A stretch of DNA of 64,000 bases from Chitinophaga eiseniae. Its GTDB lineage: Bacteria; Bacteroidota; Bacteroidia; Chitinophagales; Chitinophagaceae. Made by a program: the position numbers and the translations under genes. The notes under the pieces are model-generated. The model saw nothing but the letters and a program-made list of their open reading frames with translations, was not told where the DNA came from and searched no databases. The stretch is from contig NZ_JABAHZ010000001.1 of the NCBI RefSeq assembly GCF_012641265.1, forward strand, positions 682,001 to 746,000, in the 5' to 3' direction. Position 1 is the first letter of the stretch, and each line of letters opens with the position of its first letter. Below, piece after piece: positions 60,054 to 64,000 of the stretch.

Positions 60054-61085
60054 TTACAACGTATCATAATACAGGGAGTAGAGCTTCTGATTCACGCCTC
60101 CCACTATGCCAAGGCCTCCCTGCGTATTACTGCGGAGTTGTATGGCCTGAATAAGGCTGTTTAACCCGGGATTGCGTTTTACTTTTTCGTAGGTCAGCAG
60201 AAAATCATAGTATTCTTTCGAAACAGATTTTACATATACCTGTACCCGGCCCACCGGTGCAATGGCTTCTGCCGGGCTGGAACTCAGCGCGGTAGCATTG
60301 ATATAAAAATAAGTGGTCAGTGGTTTCCCCGATTGTGTAAATAAGATGCTGTTATAGTTTTCATTCAATCCGCCAACCTGGTTATTGTCTGCATTTTCAT
60401 CCTGGGTATAGCAGGGAATGCGCAGAAAGTCATTCAGGAAGATGCTGTCTTTTTTCATATTAATGCCTGGCTTATCTTTTACCTGGTTATAGAGCGCCTC
60501 ATTTTCGCTTTTCCGGTATCTCACGCCCTGCCAGGTAAAGGATGTATCCAGCGTTACACTTTGTTTCAGCGCCTCCATTACCAGGTATTGCTTTACGCCA
60601 GGCAAAGGATAAACGGTGAAATGAAAACGTAATACGGGCCGCCCGTTCAGCAAAGTCCGCACCGTATCCAGTAACTCCAGCTTAAACGGAGGAGGAATGG
60701 TGGGAGGGGGCTGCACAGTAATAGGTCGTAGTCCCGGAACCTCTACCTTCATGGTATACGTTTTGCCGCCCAGCAGCTTCGTCTTGCCCTGGTAAAGACT
60801 CATAGGACGCGTGGTATCAGGCACATAAGGCAACTCCTCCAGTACTTGTCCGCCTTTGTCCATGAGCGTTACCTTAGCATTGTTTACCAGTATAAATCCA
60901 TTGTCTACACCCGGTGCTACGGGCTTGCTTTTGCCTACCAGCACCTGTGGTACCTCTCCGGCTACCAGCTCACTGTATACCACCGCCCGCGGCGCGGCAT
61001 GGTTATCTGGCAGGGGTAACTGCCGTTCGCATCCGGTCAATAACAACCAGGCTGCCATGGGTAATATGAAGAAGAGATATCTCAT
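60054..61085 (-). CDS. DUF4249 lipoprotein
   Basis: The 343-residue protein has a lipoprotein signal ending at Cys19 (LLLTGC). It contains the DUF4249 pattern: an early domain with VYSELVAGEVPQVLVGKSKPV, a beta-sandwich segment YTMKVEVPGLRPITVQPPPTIPPP and a C-terminal helical part with SKEYYDFLLTYEKVKRNPG. Such lipoproteins are usually encoded beside a TonB receptor, as here (2-bp gap), and probably act as its extracellular partner. Ligand unknown. Confidence 0.9.
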   Translation of the reverse strand: MRYLFFILPMAAWLLLTGCERQLPLPDNHAAPRAVVYSELVAGEVPQVLVGKSKPVAPGVDNGFILVNNAKVTLMDKGGQVLEELPYVPDTTRPMSLYQGKTKLLGGKTYTMKVEVPGLRPITVQPPPTIPPPFKLELLDTVRTLLNGRPVLRFHFTVYPLPGVKQYLVMEALKQSVTLDTSFTWQGVRYRKSENEALYNQVKDKPGINMKKDSIFLNDFLRIPCYTQDENADNNQVGGLNENYNSILFTQSGKPLTTYFYINATALSSSPAEAIAPVGRVQVYVKSVSKEYYDFLLTYEKVKRNPGLNSLIQAIQLRSNTQGGLGIVGGVNQKLYSLYYDTL

Positions 61086-61087
61086 GA

Positions 61088-63793
61088 TTAAAATTTGAAA
61101 GTATAACTCAGATAAGGTAACGTCCTGAACAGGCTATATTGATATAACTGTAACGGGTACACGTTATCATATGCGAAGTAAGAAAATTGATCAAAGCTCA
61201 CAATAAATGGATTGCTGCGGTTGTAGATATTGTAAATACCGCCTGAAATCACATGTTTGAACCGCCGCTTACTGCCCAGGAAAAGATTGGCGCCCAGGTC
61301 GAGATGATGTACTGAGTTGAGGCGATAGTTATTTAATCGCGCTATGTAAGGCAGGTAGTTGACCTGGAAGGTAGAAAAAGGAGAGTAGCGTTCATCCAGG
61401 TATCCCTGTATATTGCGTGCCCAGTCGAAGTCCGGGAATATTTGCGTTGGCAGCGTGAAAGGCGCGCCACTGGCAAACTTCCAGGATGCGGAAAGGTTCC
61501 ATTTCTCATTGATCCGGTATTTAACCGCCAGGGAAAGATTGTGCCGGCGATCTTCTTTGTAGGGAAACATTTTGCCTCCGTTCAGGCGGTCGAATTGCCG
61601 CCATGCCCAGGAAAGGGTATAGGAAAATACGCCGGTGAGTTTTCCCTGTGTTTTTTCCAGCAAAATTTCGCTCCCGTAATTATAGCCATTACCCGCAATC
61701 ACTTTCTTTTCCCACAGATCAGAGTTGTCAAATATATTCAATACGGTGTTGGTGGTAACGATATCTTTCAGTTGCTTATAGTATAGGTTTACATTAAACC
61801 GCCAGTCATGGCTCCATTGCCGTTGGTAAGAGAGGCTATAGGAAAAAGCATGCTCTGGTTTAATATTGTCGGTGCTGGGTACCCACAGGTCGGTAGGCAG
61901 GTTAATCACAGGCGTGGTCAGTTGATGCACGAACTGCGTCATTTTAGCAAATGATAGCTGCAGGAATTGCGACTGGGGCAGCTGCCAGCGTACCATGATC
62001 CGGGGCTGGGCGCTGGCATAAAACGACGAGGATTGTATCAATGCCCCGAAATGCAGGCCAGGCCGCACAATCAGCTTATCATTAAATAAGCTGAGCTCAT
62101 CTTCTGCATAGGCCGTTACCTCCGACATATAGTAAATGGGCGCCTTCCGCACTGCGGCTTCTCCTGCCGAAATATTGGTATGATAGGCCGTAGGTGCAAA
62201 GTTGTGATATGTATAACCTCCTCCCAGCGAAATATGTTGCCGGTTGCTGACATTATATTCTGTTTCATTTCTCACGGCAATATCCCGGATCCGCGAAACG
62301 CCCTTACCCTTTACAAACAGGGAGTCGTTGATCGTAAGCGGAATAATAGAGTTTTGGGTAAAGAGGTTGTAAAACCGGCTATAGGTAGCGGTGGTATTGG
62401 AGAACACCCTGGGATTTACTACCCGGGTCCATTTTACGGCCGCCGTAATATTGCTCCAGTCAAAATTGTAATCGTCAAATAGCTGTATCACCGGGTTGGT
62501 ACTCTGGATAAACATCTTATCCTGTCCCTTATAAAAGCTCACATACAACCGGTTTTTATTGTTGATGACCTGGTTGAGTTTAAAGTTGACATCATACAGA
62601 TAATATTTGCCATAGTCTTTGAGATAGGTTTGTCCGTACAACGCATCTACCAGGGATCTTCTGACAGACAGTAATACAGAGCTTTTATCTTTTACAATAG
62701 GTCCTTCCAGTAAGGCGCTGGCGGAAACGGGGCTGGCGGTAACACTGCCATGCCACTCTTTCATATTACCATCCTTGGTGCGGATATCTACCACGGAAGA
62801 CAGGCGCCCGCCATATCGTGCCGGGAAAGCATCTTTGTAAAGAGATACGTCTTTTACCGCATCGCCATTGAAAATAGAAAAGAGGCCAAACAGGTGGCCG
62901 GTATGATAGAGGGGCACGCCGTCGAGCAGGTACAGGTTCTGATCTGCTGCGCCACCCCTGATCAGCAGGTTACTGCTACTTTCCAGGGAGCTGCTGGCGC
63001 CGGGGTATAGCTGCAGTGACTTGAGCACATCTTTTTCGCCCAGTAACGCCGGGAAATTGGACACATAGCCCACGGGCATGTTAATAAACCCGGGCTGGGA
63101 GTTGACTTCCTCTTTTTCCCCGTTAACCACCACTGTTTGCAGCATGCCCCTGGTTTCCAGGTGAACGTCCAGCTGTCCCTCGTCGGGAGGGGGCAGGTGC
63201 TGAAATATGGGCTTGTAACTGATATGTGAGAATACCACCCCCTGGCAGGTATCCGGTACCTGCAGGCTGTAAAAGCCATAAGAGTTGGTTTCCGTACCTT
63301 TTTTGGTAACCGGATCGTACACAGAGGCGCCGATGATGGCCTCATTACTATTCGTTTCTTTTACGAAGCCGCTGATGGTGTAGTACTGGGTTTGGGAACT
63401 TTCCCTGAGCAGGAATATTTTGCCGTTCAGGGCGGCCGCCTGTATGCCCGTTCCCTGCAGGATGGTTGTTAATACCGCGCCAGTGGTACGTTCGGTTCCT
63501 GCCAACTGAACTTTTTTATTTAGATGAAGAAAGCTGGAACTATAGGATACACTAACCCCCGTACTTTTCTGGATATCCTGTATATAAAAAAGGATGGTGC
63601 CCTGTTTGGATGGCGGGATATAGGGACGCGCGAGAATATCACTTCCTCCGGTCTGCGCCCGCAATTGACTGGCGGGCAGCAACAGCAGAGCGGCACAACA
63701 TAGATATAAAAACTGGTTTAATAAGCTACTGGCTGATGACGATAGTGTCGCCTTCCTGTTGGTATTTAAACCCAAGCAATAGTTGTAATTCAT
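61088..63793 (-). CDS. STN-domain TonB-dependent receptor
   Basis: The 901-residue protein has a signal peptide (about 25-46), an STN domain that contacts a cytosolic-anchored FecR factor (FYIQDIQKSTGVSVSYSSSF), a carboxypeptidase-regulatory-like domain (YTISGFVKETNSNEAIIGAS), a plug with NLLIRGGAADQNLYLLDG, and a barrel ending in TFKF. The layout fits a FecA-type transducer that senses ligand and signals through FecR to a sigma factor. The start is uncertain: ATG 63793 overlaps the FecR gene by 68 bases, and ATG 63808 is possible. Confidence 0.88.
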   Translation of the reverse strand: MNYNYCLGLNTNRKATLSSSASSLLNQFLYLCCAALLLLPASQLRAQTGGSDILARPYIPPSKQGTILFYIQDIQKSTGVSVSYSSSFLHLNKKVQLAGTERTTGAVLTTILQGTGIQAAALNGKIFLLRESSQTQYYTISGFVKETNSNEAIIGASVYDPVTKKGTETNSYGFYSLQVPDTCQGVVFSHISYKPIFQHLPPPDEGQLDVHLETRGMLQTVVVNGEKEEVNSQPGFINMPVGYVSNFPALLGEKDVLKSLQLYPGASSSLESSSNLLIRGGAADQNLYLLDGVPLYHTGHLFGLFSIFNGDAVKDVSLYKDAFPARYGGRLSSVVDIRTKDGNMKEWHGSVTASPVSASALLEGPIVKDKSSVLLSVRRSLVDALYGQTYLKDYGKYYLYDVNFKLNQVINNKNRLYVSFYKGQDKMFIQSTNPVIQLFDDYNFDWSNITAAVKWTRVVNPRVFSNTTATYSRFYNLFTQNSIIPLTINDSLFVKGKGVSRIRDIAVRNETEYNVSNRQHISLGGGYTYHNFAPTAYHTNISAGEAAVRKAPIYYMSEVTAYAEDELSLFNDKLIVRPGLHFGALIQSSSFYASAQPRIMVRWQLPQSQFLQLSFAKMTQFVHQLTTPVINLPTDLWVPSTDNIKPEHAFSYSLSYQRQWSHDWRFNVNLYYKQLKDIVTTNTVLNIFDNSDLWEKKVIAGNGYNYGSEILLEKTQGKLTGVFSYTLSWAWRQFDRLNGGKMFPYKEDRRHNLSLAVKYRINEKWNLSASWKFASGAPFTLPTQIFPDFDWARNIQGYLDERYSPFSTFQVNYLPYIARLNNYRLNSVHHLDLGANLFLGSKRRFKHVISGGIYNIYNRSNPFIVSFDQFSYFAYDNVYPLQLYQYSLFRTLPYLSYTFKF

Positions 63794-64000
63794 GCAAAAC
63801 ATCATCACAGGACTGATGCTGGAACGTTATCGTAGCTTTTTGCTGCGCGGCCGTTTCCCTGTATTTTTCATCAATCCTGATATCTTTTGCGTAAAAATCG
63901 GCTAATTGTGGCAATATTTCAAGAAGTGACTGATCATTAAATTGCAAAATCCCTGTTTTCCAGGCAATAAAGTTGGGATTGTTGTTGTTGCGGGCATATA
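63726..64000 (-). CDS. FecR-family anti-sigma factor, C-terminal part (truncated by window)
   Basis: The reading frame continues to the window edge at 64000. Visible residues include NFIAWKTGILQFNDQSLLEIL and the DUF4974 C-terminal domain ending in LGFKYQQEGDTIVISQ. This is the periplasmic end of a FecR-type transmembrane regulator, which receives signals from the STN TonB receptor encoded next to it and controls a FecI-type sigma factor, expected beyond the window. Only the last about 91 codons are present. Confidence 0.9.
   Translation of the reverse strand, partial: YARNNNNPNFIAWKTGILQFNDQSLLEILPQLADFYAKDIRIDEKYRETAAQQKATITFQHQSCDDVLHELQLLLGFKYQQEGDTIVISQ

Overview
The window reads as a chromosomal segment of a Bacteroidota bacterium, most likely of the Chitinophaga type (Chitinophagaceae). 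The signs are two SusC/SusD pairs, an STN-domain TonB receptor beside a FecR-type anti-sigma factor, a DUF4249 lipoprotein, FtsX-type permeases with two permease halves, near absence of Shine-Dalgarno sequences and several TAnnTTTG-type -7 promoter elements. I see no tRNA, rRNA, CRISPR array or insertion sequence. The family assignment is inference from gene content.

Layout. 1-11124: a small acidic protein, a large FtsX-type permease with a sigma-54-like promoter, a SusC/SusD pair followed by an S15/CocE-type hydrolase, and small uncharacterised genes. 11126-15945: a MarR/GNAT pair, a flavin-nucleotide-binding protein and a three-gene ABC efflux system (adaptor, permease, ATPase). 15949-29443: a nucleotidase, then a long minus-strand carbohydrate locus: SusC/SusD, a cytochrome c/beta-propeller dehydrogenase-like protein, DUF4432 epimerase, cupin isomerase-like protein, TIM-barrel isomerase, Gfo/Idh/MocA oxidoreductase and DUF1080 (3-keto-glycoside hydrolase family). 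29687-43815: GDSL esterase, DEDDh exonuclease, a second FtsX permease, and a complete L-rhamnose locus (GntR-type regulator, RhaT, aldolase/dehydrogenase, isomerase, kinase, esterase, alpha-L-rhamnosidase). The SusC promoter and the rhaT promoter carry the same 10-bp tandem repeat, which suggests that glycoside uptake and rhamnose use form one regulon.

43898-50349: a MarR/SRPBCC pair with a visible autoregulatory operator, a Tat-exported oxidoreductase, an OhrR/DJ-1/Ohr peroxide operon, a 193-bp nested palindrome, and a tight three-gene operon of a PARG-like macrodomain, NADAR and the RNA 2'-phosphotransferase KptA. All three act on ADP-ribose or NAD-derived groups, and a 21-bp near-perfect palindrome precedes them. 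50467-55739: methionine aminopeptidase, BNR-repeat protein, THUMP methyltransferase, Lrp regulator and small proteins.

55828-57384 is the most striking locus: an actin-like ATPase followed 9 bp later by a bactofilin. The actin-like protein has its phosphate-1 motif at the C-terminus rather than the N-terminus, with the other four actin motifs in normal order before it, so it appears circularly permuted. 57698-64000 carries a small lipoprotein, an M1 metallopeptidase, a DUF4249 lipoprotein, an STN TonB receptor and a FecR gene running off the right edge.
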